Positions 1-9,709 of a stretch of DNA of 42,378 bases are shown here, piece after piece. Source of the stretch: DATFPK01 sp035264885 (GTDB taxonomy: Bacteria > Actinomycetota > Thermoleophilia > Solirubrobacterales > 70-9); NCBI GenBank assembly GCA_035264885.1, contig DATFPK010000052.1, positions 1 through 42,378 of the forward strand. Direction: 5' to 3'. The stretch's first letter is position 1, and every line of letters starts with the position of its first letter. The notes below the pieces were generated by a model, which was given only the letters and a program-made list of their open reading frames with translations, was not told where the DNA came from and made no database searches. A program made the position numbers and the translations under genes.

Positions 1-106
1 CGTCCGACGTCGCGATCGACTCCGGCAGCGCGAAGAACGCCCGGTAGGCCAGCGAGTTGCCGTCGAGCAGGAAAAGCTCCGGCCGCTTGTCTCCGTTGTC
101 CGCCAC
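1..106 (-). CDS. polA: DNA polymerase I, N-terminal fragment (5'-nuclease domain start)
   Basis: Only the first 35 codons lie in the window; the gene runs off the left edge. The translation contains LFLLDGNSLAYRAFFALP, the very typical beginning of the 5'-3' exonuclease domain of bacterial DNA polymerase I, with the conserved Asp of LLDG and the YRAFFALP helix. The family fills gaps and removes RNA primers during replication and repair. The GTG at 106 is chosen because it gives a normal-length N-terminus and lies 7 nt after a TAGAGT box, with no Shine-Dalgarno, so the mRNA is probably leaderless. It is divergent from the malic enzyme gene. Polymerase and proofreading domains cannot be assessed. 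Confidence 0.9.
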   Translation of the reverse strand, partial: MADNGDKRPELFLLDGNSLAYRAFFALPESIATSD

Positions 107-113
107 GGGAGCA

Positions 114-119
114 ACTCTA
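114..119 (-). promoter_or_regulatory. Candidate -10 box of polA (leaderless)
   Basis: TAGAGT on the minus strand, followed by exactly 7 nt and then the GTG start of polA. No clear -35 hexamer is visible. The spacing would put the transcription start on or next to the start codon. Confidence 0.5.
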
Positions 120-265
120 GAAACCTCGGGGGCGGGTTTCCCCTGCCCTTGCGCGGAGATTCGCCGTCCCCGTGCGGTGATGCGCGCGCGAGGCGTATCG
201 CCTTGCTTCCGCAGACCGGCCCGCATGGGGTCTCACCGCGGCGTCTGAGCGCACACGGGGATGCC

Positions 266-271
266 TAATAT
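266..271 (+). promoter_or_regulatory. Candidate -10 box of the malic enzyme gene
   Basis: TAATAT on the plus strand lies 9 nt before the ATG at 281, in an otherwise GC-rich 174-bp divergent spacer. No Shine-Dalgarno precedes the ATG, so a leaderless or near-leaderless mRNA is likely. No convincing -35 is seen. The rest of the spacer (120-265) shows nothing I can interpret. Confidence 0.55.
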
Positions 272-280
272 CAGCCGCCC

Positions 281-1735
<1,455 letters not shown>

Positions 1736-1738
1736 GCC

Positions 1739-2647
1739 GTGAGGGTCCTGGTCACCGGCGCGAGCGGGGCGATCGGCTCGGCCGTCTCGGACGCGCTGCT
1801 CGCACGCGGCGACGAAGTCGTCGGACTGACCCGAAACCCGGAGAAAGCCGGCGCCGGCGCCCCGCGCATCCGGTGGCACGGCTGGGAGCCGACACTCGAG
1901 CGGCCGCCCACCGAGGCCCTTGACGACGTCGACGCCGTCGTCAACCTCCTCGGCGCGAGGATCGATCAGCGCTGGACCGACGAGGCGAAGGGGGAGATCC
2001 GGGACAGCCGGATCAGCGCCACCCGCAACCTCGTCGACGCGCTCACCGGGCTCGAGGCGAAGCCACGAGTCCTGGTCAGCCAGTCGGCGATCGGCTTTTA
2101 CGGCGACCGTGGCGACGCCGAGCTGACGGAAGCCTCGCCGGCCGGGGACGACTTCGCCGCCCAGGTCGTCCGCGACTGGGAGGAGGAGGCCCGGGCGATC
2201 GAGGGCACCGGCGTGCGGCTGGTCATCCTGCGGACCGGCCTGGTGCTCCAGCGCGGCAAGGGTCTCCTCGGCCGGATGCTGCCGCCGTTCAGGCTCGGCG
2301 TCGGCGGGCCCCTGGCCGGCGGGCGCCAGTACATGTCGTGGATCCACATCGACGACGAGGTCGGCCTGATCCTCAGGGCGCTCGATGACCCCGAGGTGAA
2401 GGGCACGATCAACGCGACGGCGCCGAACCCGGTCACGAACCGCGAGTTCTCCAAGGCGCTGGGCCGGGCGGTGAGAAGGCCCGCCGTCGTTCCGGTCCCG
2501 GGCTTCGCCGTCAACGCGATGCTCGGGCGCGAGGCGGCGGAGCACACAGCCAGGAGCAGCGCCCGTGTACTGCCGCAGCGGGCGCTCGAGCTCGGCTACG
2601 CGTTCCGGTACGCCGAGCTCGATCCGGCGCTTCGCGACGTCGTCTAG
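1739..2647 (+). CDS. TIGR01777 family NAD-dependent epimerase (YfcH-like)
   Basis: 302 residues starting at GTG, 3 nt after the malic enzyme stop. The N-terminus MRVLVTGASGAIG is the glycine-rich Rossmann motif of extended SDR proteins. VVNLLGARID, SQSAIGFYGDRGD and the motif MSWIHIDDEVG identify the TIGR01777/YfcH subfamily. The C-terminal stretch around ALRDVV fits its DUF1731 tail. The physiological substrate of this family is not established, so no reaction is claimed. Length matches relatives (about 300). Its stop codon shares the tetranucleotide CTAG with the stop of the convergent lipoprotein gene. Confidence 0.88.
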   Translation: MRVLVTGASGAIGSAVSDALLARGDEVVGLTRNPEKAGAGAPRIRWHGWEPTLERPPTEALDDVDAVVNLLGARIDQRWTDEAKGEIRDSRISATRNLVDALTGLEAKPRVLVSQSAIGFYGDRGDAELTEASPAGDDFAAQVVRDWEEEARAIEGTGVRLVILRTGLVLQRGKGLLGRMLPPFRLGVGGPLAGGRQYMSWIHIDDEVGLILRALDDPEVKGTINATAPNPVTNREFSKALGRAVRRPAVVPVPGFAVNAMLGREAAEHTARSSARVLPQRALELGYAFRYAELDPALRDVV

Positions 2648-3372
2648 GGGCACCCGCCCGCGGTCGAGACGTCGCCGGACGGATCGATCGCGTAGGCCCC
2701 GAAGGGCCCGCGCCGCTGCCCGCCTTCCAGGATGGCCTCGCGCACCTCCTCGCGGTCGGCGCCGGCCTCGCCGATCGCGTCGAGGACCACGCTCATCGCC
2801 TCGTAACCCAGGGCGGCCTCATCGCCGCCTTCGAATTGGACGGTCCCGGCGAATCCCGAGCAGGGCTCGAGGTCGCCGCCCACCGGGTAGAGCCGGAGGA
2901 AGGTCTGGTCCCCGCTCGGCCGGTAGCGCTCCGGCGTCAGCCGCTCGGAGACGCGATGCGTCAGGTCGCGCGCAGTCGGGGCCGGCGCGATCTGGACGAG
3001 CCCTGCCTGGTTCGTGATCGGCAGCGATGCCCGGGTCGCGCCGGAGTCGAGGTCGCCGATGAACGCGATCGCGGCCGAGTCCTGGGCGGCAGCGCGCGCA
3101 TTGGCGCCGGCGGAGGCGAGCGTCCACCGCGCGCTCCCCCCGGTGTCGTCGAGGACCACGACCCTGACCATGTGTCCGCCCGCCTCCCCCCCGTTTCGCC
3201 TCAACGCCCGTCCGGCCCCGCCGGCCGCTGCTCGTCCCTCCGCCGCCCGTCCTCCGCTCAGCGGCAGGCTCAGATAGACCGACAGGCGGCCGCCATCCGT
3301 GCCGCCGCCGTCGCCCCCGCACCCGGCGAGCGCGAGCACGGCGATGCAGAGCGTGGCGGCGCGGCCCGTCAG
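2644..3372 (-). CDS. Shortened periplasmic-binding-type lipoprotein
   Basis: About 242 residues. The N-terminus is a lipoprotein signal: TLCIAVLALAGC, with the lipobox LAGC. A stretch like the first lobe of LivJ/LivK-type substrate-binding proteins follows (LSVYLSLPLSG; FIGDLDSGATRASLPITNQAGLVQIAP). After TFLRLYP the chain jumps directly to a segment like the family's C-terminus (EAALGYEAMSVVLDAI). Full members have about 350-400 residues, so much of the second lobe seems absent. No ATG, GTG or TTG is available in the right place. The best start is CTG at 3372, which overlaps the pfkA stop and lies about 10 nt after a GGAGG run; a start far inside pfkA is less likely. No ABC permease or ATPase genes are nearby. 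Ligand unknown. Confidence 0.7.
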   Translation of the reverse strand: MTGRAATLCIAVLALAGCGGDGGGTDGGRLSVYLSLPLSGGRAAEGRAAAGGAGRALRRNGGEAGGHMVRVVVLDDTGGSARWTLASAGANARAAAQDSAAIAFIGDLDSGATRASLPITNQAGLVQIAPAPTARDLTHRVSERLTPERYRPSGDQTFLRLYPVGGDLEPCSGFAGTVQFEGGDEAALGYEAMSVVLDAIGEAGADREEVREAILEGGQRRGPFGAYAIDPSGDVSTAGGCP

Positions 3373-4394
3373 CCGAAGAAGACCTCCGCCTCCCGGTAGA
3401 GCTCGGGAGGCACGGTTTTCAGCTCGGCGGTGCCCTCGGAGAGCGGGACGAGGACGATGTCGGTGCTCCGCAGCGCGGTCATCCGGCCCCACTGCCCTTC
3501 GTGGGCGGCGTCGATCGCGTGCAGACCGAAGCGGGTGGCGAGGACGCGGTCGAACGCCGTCGGGGTGCCGCCTCGCTGGACGTGCCCCAGGACGGTCGCA
3601 CGGGCCTCGTGGCCGGTCCGGGCCTCGATCTCGCCCTCGAGCCAATGCGCGATGCCGCCCAGGCGCACGTGGCCGAAGGCATCGGTGGGCACCTCGCCAC
3701 CGGCCGGCGTGCCGCCGACCGGCTCGGCTCCCTCGGCCACGACGATGATCGGGGCGTACTGGCTCTGGAAGCGCCGCTCGATGTACTCGCAGACCCGGTC
3801 GATGTCGAAGGGAAGCTCCGGGATCAGGATCACGTTCGCGCCTCCGGCGACGCCGGCGTGGAACGCGATCCAGCCGGCGTGGCGGCCCATCACCTCGACG
3901 ATCAGCGCCCGCCGGTGGCTCTCCGCCGTCGTGTGGAGACGGTCGATCGCCTCCATCGCGATGTTGACGGCCGTGTCGAAGCCGAACGTGTAATCGGTCG
4001 CCCCGAGGTCGTTGTCAATCGTCTTCGGGATCCCGACGACGCGGATGCCCTCCTCGGCGAGCCGCGTCGCGACCCCGAGCGTGTCCTCGCCGCCGATCGC
4101 GATCAGCCCCTCGACCCCATCGGAGTCGAGATTGGCGACGATCCGCTCGACTCCGCCCTCCTCGGCGATCGGGTTGGTCCGCGATGACCCCAGGATCGTG
4201 CCGCCGCGCGGAAGGATGCCGCGCACCTCGGGGATGCCGAGCGGCCGGCTGTCGCCCTCGAGCGGGCCGCGCCAGCCGTCGCGGTAGCCGATGAAGTCGT
4301 GCTCGTACTGGGCAACGCCCTTGCGGACGACGGCGCGGATGACGGCGTTCAGGCCGGGGCAGTCACCGCCTCCGGTCAGAACCCCGATCCGCAC
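3369..4394 (-). CDS. pfkA: 6-phosphofructokinase, PPi-dependent-type signature
   Basis: 341 residues starting at GTG (MRIGVLTGGGDCPGLN). It phosphorylates fructose 6-phosphate at C1 in glycolysis. PRGGTILGSSR, TIDND and VEVMGRHAGW are family hallmarks. The two phosphoryl-donor positions read GGED (Asp where E. coli PfkA has Gly104) and PKTIDND (Lys at Gly124). In studied members this Asp/Lys pair goes with pyrophosphate rather than ATP as donor, as in the Amycolatopsis enzyme; the Gly/Lys type uses ATP. A reversible PPi-linked enzyme is therefore predicted, which could also serve gluconeogenesis. It follows the small membrane protein gene by 6 nt and its stop overlaps the lipoprotein start. 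Confidence 0.9.
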   Translation of the reverse strand: MRIGVLTGGGDCPGLNAVIRAVVRKGVAQYEHDFIGYRDGWRGPLEGDSRPLGIPEVRGILPRGGTILGSSRTNPIAEEGGVERIVANLDSDGVEGLIAIGGEDTLGVATRLAEEGIRVVGIPKTIDNDLGATDYTFGFDTAVNIAMEAIDRLHTTAESHRRALIVEVMGRHAGWIAFHAGVAGGANVILIPELPFDIDRVCEYIERRFQSQYAPIIVVAEGAEPVGGTPAGGEVPTDAFGHVRLGGIAHWLEGEIEARTGHEARATVLGHVQRGGTPTAFDRVLATRFGLHAIDAAHEGQWGRMTALRSTDIVLVPLSEGTAELKTVPPELYREAEVFFG

Positions 4395-4400
4395 GAGTGT

Positions 4401-4562
4401 CTAGGGCCGGAGGCGCTCGATGAGCGGCTCGGCGTAATGGAGCGCCGCGCCCGTGAAGAGGATCGCGAAGAAGACGAGGCCGGCGACCGGGCCCCCCTGG
4501 CCGAGAGCGTAGGAGATGACCATCCCGGCCATCGCCAGAAAGAGGCTGACGAGGAGCTTCAC
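4401..4562 (-). CDS. Small two-helix membrane protein, 53 residues
   Basis: A short ORF from GTG at 4562: MKLLVSLFLAMAGMVISYALGQ, then a Gly-Gly-Pro turn, then a second hydrophobic helix (VAGLVFFAILFTGAALHY) and a short tail AEPLIERLRP. Two membrane segments with a tight turn are predicted, and the first may double as a signal anchor. It sits 10 nt after trpA and 6 nt before pfkA. A TAGGAT box lies exactly 7 nt upstream of the GTG and overlaps the trpA stop, so the gene may be read both from the trp operon and from its own leaderless start. I recognise no family and propose no function. The reading frame is supported by composition and placement, not by homology. Confidence 0.6.
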   Translation of the reverse strand: MKLLVSLFLAMAGMVISYALGQGGPVAGLVFFAILFTGAALHYAEPLIERLRP

Positions 4563-4569
4563 GGCGCGG

Positions 4570-4575
4570 ATCCTA
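4570..4575 (-). promoter_or_regulatory. Candidate -10 box before the small membrane protein
   Basis: TAGGAT on the minus strand, then 7 nt, then GTG at 4562. Its first three bases are the trpA stop codon. There is no Shine-Dalgarno. The geometry is identical to the boxes before polA, hisIE and holA. Confidence 0.4.
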
Positions 4576-5391
4576 CCCAGCCAGGGCGGCGGTCGCCCGG
4601 TCCAGGAACTCCCGCGCGGCGGCCACCCCCGCGGCCGGCGAGCCGGCCTCGGCGACGGCCCGGACCAGGCGGCTGCCGATTATCACTCCGTCGGCGACCC
4701 CCCCGACCTCGGCCACCTGCTCCGGCGTCCCGATGCCGAAGCCCACCGCGACCGGCAGGCGCGCCTCCGAGCGCACCGCCTCGACCAGGTCGGCCACGCC
4801 GGCGGCGACGCTGTCCCGCTCTCCGGTGGTGCCGACGTCGGCGACGACGTAGACGAAGCCGGTCGCCGCCGCGGCGATCTCGCGCCGACGATCCTCCGGG
4901 GTCGTCGGCGCGACGAGCGGGACCGACGCGAGCCCGGCGGCCGCGAGGTAGTCGCGGACGTCCTCGGCCTCGCCCAGCGGCAGGTCCGGCACGATCACGC
5001 CGGACGCCCCGGCCACCGCGGCTTCCTCGGCGAACCGGGCCGCCCCCCCGCCCGCGATGACCATGTTCGCGTAGACCATCAGCACCACCGGCACCCGGCG
5101 CGAGGCGTGCTCGCACACCGCCAGCACGGACTCCAGCGTTGCGCCGGCGGCGAGAGCTTTCGTCCCCGCGTCGTGAATGACCGGACCGTCGGCGAGCGGG
5201 TCGGAGAACGGGACGCCGAGCTCGATCAGATCGGCGCCCCCCTCGGCGTAGGCGTCGGCGACCGCCAGCGAGCCGTCGTGGTCGGGAAACCCGCCCATCA
5301 TGTAGGGCATGAGCGCCGCGTGGCCGGCTTCGCGAGCGGCGGCGAAGGCGGCACCGATCCGCTGCGTGCCCGACGCGAGGGCCTCAGCCAT
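4573..5391 (-). CDS. trpA: Tryptophan synthase alpha subunit
   Basis: 272 residues. It cleaves indole-3-glycerol phosphate to indole and glyceraldehyde 3-phosphate, passing indole to TrpB. The start MAEALASGTQRIGAAF is typical. The catalytic Glu lies in DLIELGVPFSDPLADGP and the catalytic Asp in VIVPDLPLGEAED. LVAPTTPEDRR, VYVVADVGTTG and GFGIGTPEQ are conserved barrel strands. The ATG at 5391 overlaps the end of trpB by 8 nt, implying translational coupling. A longer upstream reading frame is just trpB out of frame. Confidence 0.96.
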   Translation of the reverse strand: MAEALASGTQRIGAAFAAAREAGHAALMPYMMGGFPDHDGSLAVADAYAEGGADLIELGVPFSDPLADGPVIHDAGTKALAAGATLESVLAVCEHASRRVPVVLMVYANMVIAGGGAARFAEEAAVAGASGVIVPDLPLGEAEDVRDYLAAAGLASVPLVAPTTPEDRRREIAAAATGFVYVVADVGTTGERDSVAAGVADLVEAVRSEARLPVAVGFGIGTPEQVAEVGGVADGVIIGSRLVRAVAEAGSPAAGVAAAREFLDRATAALAG

Positions 5392-6616
5392 CGGCCCCCT
5401 CGACCGGCTCGGCGACGTCTGCGGTGCCCGTCCGCTCGAGGACCTCGGCCAGGTCCTTGTCGCCACGACCGGACAGACAGACGAGATCAAAAGACGCCGC
5501 GGGCGGTTCGTGCCGAACCTGCTCAGTCTTCTCCGCTTCGGCCAGCAGCCAAGCGAACGCGTGTGAGGGCTCGAGCGCCGGCAGGATGCCCTCGAGCCGG
5601 GCGAGCTCGCGGAAGGCGGCGAGCGCCGCGTCGTCGGTGGCCGAGACGTAGCGAGCGCGTCCGGTGTCGCGCAGGTGGGCGTGCTCGGGGCCGACACCGG
5701 GATAGTCGAGCCCGGCGGAGACCGAGTGGGCCTCCAGGACCTGACCCTGCTCGTCGGCGAGGATCGACGAGAGGGACCCGTGCAGCACGCCCCGCCGTCC
5801 CGCCGAGAGCGAGGCGCCGTGGCGGCCGCTGTCCAGGCCCGCTCCCGCCGCCTCGACGCCGATCAGCTCGACGTCGTCCTCGACGAACGGGGTGAAGACG
5901 CCGATCGCATTGGACCCGCCACCGACGCAGGCGATCACGCGGTCCGGAAGCCGCCCCTCGGTGGCCAGGGCCTGCTCCCTCGCCTCGTCGCCGATCACCC
6001 GCTGCAGGTCCCGCACCAGGGCGGGGAACGGCGCCGGGCCTACCGCCGAGCCGATCACGTAGTGGGTGCCCTCGACGTGTGCAACCCAGTCGCGGATCGC
6101 GGCGCTGACGGCCTCCTTCAGCGTTCGCGCCCCGGCCTCGACCGGCACGACGGTCGCGCCGAGGAGATCCATCCTCTCGGCGTTCGGGCGCTGGCGGCGG
6201 ATGTCCTCGGTTCCCATGTAGATGACGCACTCGAGGGCGAGCAGCGCGCAGGCGGTGGCCGTTGCGACGCCATGCTGGCCGGCGCCGGTCTCGGCGATCA
6301 CCCGGCGCTTGCCCATCCGCACGGCCAACAGCGCCTGGCCGAGCGCGTTGTTGATCTTGTGGGCGCCCGTGTGGGCGAGGTCCTCGCGCTTCAGGTAGAC
6401 GGTGCGCCCGACCCGCTCCGACAGCCGCGACGCCCGGTAAAGCGGTGTAGGCCGGCCGATGAAGTCTCGCCGCAGGGCCTCGAGCTTGCCGGTGAACCCT
6501 TCGTCGGCGCGCGCCTCCTCCCACGCCGCGGTCAGCTCGTCGAGCGCCGTGATCAGCGTCTCGGGGACATACCGCCCGCCGTAGGGGCCGAAGCGCTGCT
6601 CGACCGCGGCGCTCAT
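5384..6616 (-). CDS. trpB: Tryptophan synthase beta subunit
   Basis: 410 residues. It condenses indole with serine in a PLP-dependent reaction. The start FGPYGGRYVPETLI is diagnostic. The PLP lysine is in HTGAHKINNALGQ, the phosphate-binding loop is GGGSNAIG, and the helix ETGAGQHGVATAT is conserved. Length is normal for the TrpB1 type that pairs with TrpA. The ATG overlaps the trpF stop as ATGA, and the gene runs into trpA with an 8-nt overlap. Confidence 0.97.
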   Translation of the reverse strand: MSAAVEQRFGPYGGRYVPETLITALDELTAAWEEARADEGFTGKLEALRRDFIGRPTPLYRASRLSERVGRTVYLKREDLAHTGAHKINNALGQALLAVRMGKRRVIAETGAGQHGVATATACALLALECVIYMGTEDIRRQRPNAERMDLLGATVVPVEAGARTLKEAVSAAIRDWVAHVEGTHYVIGSAVGPAPFPALVRDLQRVIGDEAREQALATEGRLPDRVIACVGGGSNAIGVFTPFVEDDVELIGVEAAGAGLDSGRHGASLSAGRRGVLHGSLSSILADEQGQVLEAHSVSAGLDYPGVGPEHAHLRDTGRARYVSATDDAALAAFRELARLEGILPALEPSHAFAWLLAEAEKTEQVRHEPPAASFDLVCLSGRGDKDLAEVLERTGTADVAEPVEGADG

Positions 6617-7245
6617 GCCGGGGCGCGGCTGGCCGGGCGCACAGCCTCGAAGAAGGCGGCGAGCTTCGCGGGGTCCTTGCGGCCCGGCTCGGCCTCGACC
6701 CCGGTCGCGACGTCGACCCCGTCCGGCTGGGCGACCCGGATCGCGTCGGCGACGTTGTCGGGGCGGAGGCCGCCCGCGACCAGCGCCGGCACTCCGGCGT
6801 TGCGGTTGCGCACGAGCTCCCAGTCGAAGGCGACTCCCGTGCCGCCCCGCCGCTCGGGGTGGTGGGAGTCATACAGGTGGTAGTCGGTGCGGAACACCTC
6901 GGCGGCGTGGACGTCGGCGGCGCTCGACACCGGCACGGCCTTGATCACCTTCGCGCCGGTCCGGCGGGCGACCTCGGTGCAGAACGACGGACCCTCGTCG
7001 CCGCTCAGCTGCACCATCGTCAGGCCCGCGGCCTCGACCGCCTTCCCGACCTCCTCGAGCGTCGGATTGACGAAGACCCCGGCGACCTCGACCCGGCGGC
7101 GCATCGCCGCTCCGATCTCGACCGCCGCGTCCGGCTGGCAGCGTCGCGGGCTGTCGGCGTGGATCAGCCCGATCGCCCAGGCGCCGTGTTCCACCGCCTG
7201 CTCGGCGTCGGCGAGGTTGGTGATGCCGCAGATCTTGACCCGCAT
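6613..7245 (-). CDS. trpF: Phosphoribosylanthranilate isomerase
   Basis: 210 residues. It performs the Amadori rearrangement of phosphoribosylanthranilate. MRVKICGITN carries the catalytic Cys, and GVFVNPTLEEV and the phosphate-loop segment ALVAGGLRPDNV are family motifs; the barrel ends with GVDVATGVEA. TrpF is separate here rather than fused to TrpC. The ATG at 7245 has no Shine-Dalgarno but has TACCCT 7 nt upstream, suggesting that trpF-trpB-trpA and the small downstream genes also start their own transcript. Confidence 0.95.
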   Translation of the reverse strand: MRVKICGITNLADAEQAVEHGAWAIGLIHADSPRRCQPDAAVEIGAAMRRRVEVAGVFVNPTLEEVGKAVEAAGLTMVQLSGDEGPSFCTEVARRTGAKVIKAVPVSSAADVHAAEVFRTDYHLYDSHHPERRGGTGVAFDWELVRNRNAGVPALVAGGLRPDNVADAIRVAQPDGVDVATGVEAEPGRKDPAKLAAFFEAVRPASRAPA

Positions 7246-7252
7246 CCGACAG

Positions 7253-7258
7253 AGGGTA
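7253..7258 (-). promoter_or_regulatory. Candidate -10 box of trpFBA
   Basis: TACCCT on the minus strand is followed by 7 nt and the trpF ATG. It lies directly downstream of the hairpin at 7260-7281 that follows trpC. A -35 is not obvious because the position is occupied by the hairpin. Confidence 0.4.
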
Positions 7259-7259
7259 C

Positions 7260-7281
7260 GGGGCGGATCCGTGGCCGCCCC
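7260..7281 (-). terminator. GC-rich hairpin between trpC and trpF
   Basis: Perfect 7-bp stem GGGGCGG/CCGCCCC around an 8-nt loop, beginning 8 nt after the trpC stop. There is no U-run after it, which is common for hairpins in high-GC genomes. It may end or attenuate the upstream transcript; the effect cannot be told from sequence. Confidence 0.45.
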
Positions 7282-7289
7282 CCTCAGGG

Positions 7290-8087
7290 CTACGGGAGCT
7301 CGTGCTCGGCGGTGGCGTCCTCGCCGCCGGTCAGCTCGCGGAGTTTTGCCACCGGGTCGGGCGCGCGCATCAGGGCCTCGCCGATCAGCGCTGCGTCGAC
7401 GCCGATCCGATCGAGCTCCTCGAGCTCGGGGCGGCCGGAGATCCCGCTCTCGGCGACGATCGTCTTGCCGGCCGGCACGTCGGGCATCAGCTCAAAGGTC
7501 GTGTTCAGGTCGACCTTGCCGTCGTCCAGATCGCGGTTGTTGATCCCGATCACATCGGCGCCCTGGTCGAGCGCGGCCTCCAGCTCCTCGGGCTCGTGCA
7601 CCTCGACCAGGCAGTCGAGGTCGAGCGACCGGGCCTCCTCGAGCAGCGCACCGAGGGCGTCGCGCCGCAGCGCCCGCACGATCAGCAGCACCGCATCCGC
7701 ACCGCTGACGACGGCCTCGTAGAGCTGGTACGGGTCGATCAGGAAATCCTTGCGGAGGATCGGCAGGTCGCAGGCCCCGCGGGCGGCGCGAAGGTCTTCC
7801 AGGGAGCCGCCGAAGTGAACCTCGTCGGTCAGGATCGACACGGCAGCGGCGCCGCCCTGCTCGTACGCCTGGACCTGGTGGGCGACGTCCGCCGAGGCGA
7901 TATCGCCGGCGCTCGGCGAACGCCGCTTGAACTCGGCGACCAGCGAGATGCCCGGCCGGACGAGCGCCTCGCTGAACGGCCGATCGGGATCACGACCGGG
8001 CAGACGCCGCTCGAGGTCGGCCTGAGGAACCTCCCGCCGGCGCCGGTCGACCGTCTCCCGGGCGGCGGCGATCAGCTGCTCGATCAT
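7290..8087 (-). CDS. trpC: Indole-3-glycerol-phosphate synthase
   Basis: About 265 residues. It closes the indole ring with loss of CO2 and water. VAEFKRRSPSAG holds the substrate-binding lysine and ILRKDFLIDPYQ the catalytic lysine. LVEVHEPEELEAAL, IGINNRDL and VAESGISGRPELE complete the standard barrel motifs. The start is ambiguous by two codons. ATG at 8087 has GGAG 5 nt upstream, while GTG at 8093 lies 8 nt after a TAGGGT box and could be leaderless. The gap from trpD is about 35 nt, larger than elsewhere in the cluster. Confidence 0.95.
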   Translation of the reverse strand: MIEQLIAAARETVDRRRREVPQADLERRLPGRDPDRPFSEALVRPGISLVAEFKRRSPSAGDIASADVAHQVQAYEQGGAAAVSILTDEVHFGGSLEDLRAARGACDLPILRKDFLIDPYQLYEAVVSGADAVLLIVRALRRDALGALLEEARSLDLDCLVEVHEPEELEAALDQGADVIGINNRDLDDGKVDLNTTFELMPDVPAGKTIVAESGISGRPELEELDRIGVDAALIGEALMRAPDPVAKLRELTGGEDATAEHELP

Positions 8088-8101
8088 GGCCACTCCGCGC
8101 G

Positions 8102-8107
8102 ACCCTA
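8102..8107 (-). promoter_or_regulatory. Weak candidate -10 box before trpC
   Basis: TAGGGT on the minus strand lies 8 nt before GTG 8093. Only the TAnnnT frame matches. It is listed because it decides between two trpC starts. Confidence 0.25.
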
Positions 8108-8123
8108 GATGATCGGCAGGCGC

Positions 8124-9139
8124 CTAGGCCCCCGGTGCCGCGAGCCGGTCGAGCACGGACAGCGCCGCGCCCGAGTCGATCGCCTCGGCGGCAAACGCGA
8201 CGCCGCCCGCGAGGTCGTCGGCGCCGCCGCCCGCGAGGATCGCCGCCCCGGCGTTCAGGACGACCAGGTCGCGAGCGGGGCCCGCGTCCCCCGCGAGCAC
8301 CGAGCGGACCACCGCGGCGTTCTCCTCCGGGGCCCCCCCGGACACTTCTCCCAGCGGCGCCTCCGACAACCCGACGTCGCCGGGCGCGACGAACCACTCC
8401 TCGGTCCTTCCGCCCGCCACCTCGATCACCCGGGTCGGCCCGGAGATCGAGAGCTCGTCGATCCCGTCGTCCCCGCTGACGACCAGCGCCCGCTCGGTGC
8501 CCAGGACGAGCAGGGCCTCGGCGATCGTTTCCTGGTAGCGGCGGTCGAAGACGCCGAGGAGCTGGCGCCGGGCGCCCGCAGGGTTGGTCAGCGGGCCGAG
8601 GAAGTTGAAGATCGTCCGTACCCCGAGCTCCTTCCGGACCGGCACCACGTGCTTCATGGCCGCGTGGTGGCGCGGCGCGAACATGAACCCGAAGCCCACG
8701 TCTTGGATCGACCGGGCCACTTCACCTGGGTCGAGCTCGATGTCGACCCCCAGCGCCTCGAGGAGGTCGGCCGAGCCGGAGCGGCTGGTACTCGAGCGGT
8801 TGCCGTGCTTCGCCACCTTGCAGCCCGCCCCGGCAGCGACCAGCGCCGCCGCGGTCGAGACGTTGAAGGTCGAGGGGCCGCCGCCGGTCCCGGCGGTGTC
8901 GACCAGGCCGTCGACGCCCGCATCGACCTCGGCGGCGAGGGCCCGCATCGTCCGTGCCAGCCCGACCAGCTCGGGGACCGTCTCCCCCTTCGAGCGGAGC
9001 GCGACGAGGAAGGCGGCGGCCTGGACTTCGCCGCAGCGGCCTTCCATGATCTCGGCGAGCACGGTGGCGGCGTGGTCGGCGGTGAGGTGCTTGCCGTCGG
9101 CGACCGCGTCGATCGCCCGCGTGACGACGTCGTTCGGCA

Positions 9140-9140
<1 letters not shown>
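8124..9140 (-). CDS. trpD: Anthranilate phosphoribosyltransferase
   Basis: 338 residues. It joins anthranilate to PRPP. The PRPP loop reads DTAGTGGGPSTFNVSTAAA (a minor variant of the common GTGGD loop), followed by KHGNRSSTSRSGSADLLEALG, the anthranilate-binding segment. The N-terminal helical domain MPNDVVTRAIDAV and RSKGETVPELVGLARTM are typical. The ATG at 9140 forms TGATG with the trpG stop. A longer in-frame reading upstream passes through trpG and is not the real start. Confidence 0.96.
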
Positions 9141-9706
<566 letters not shown>

Positions 9707-9709
9707 GGG

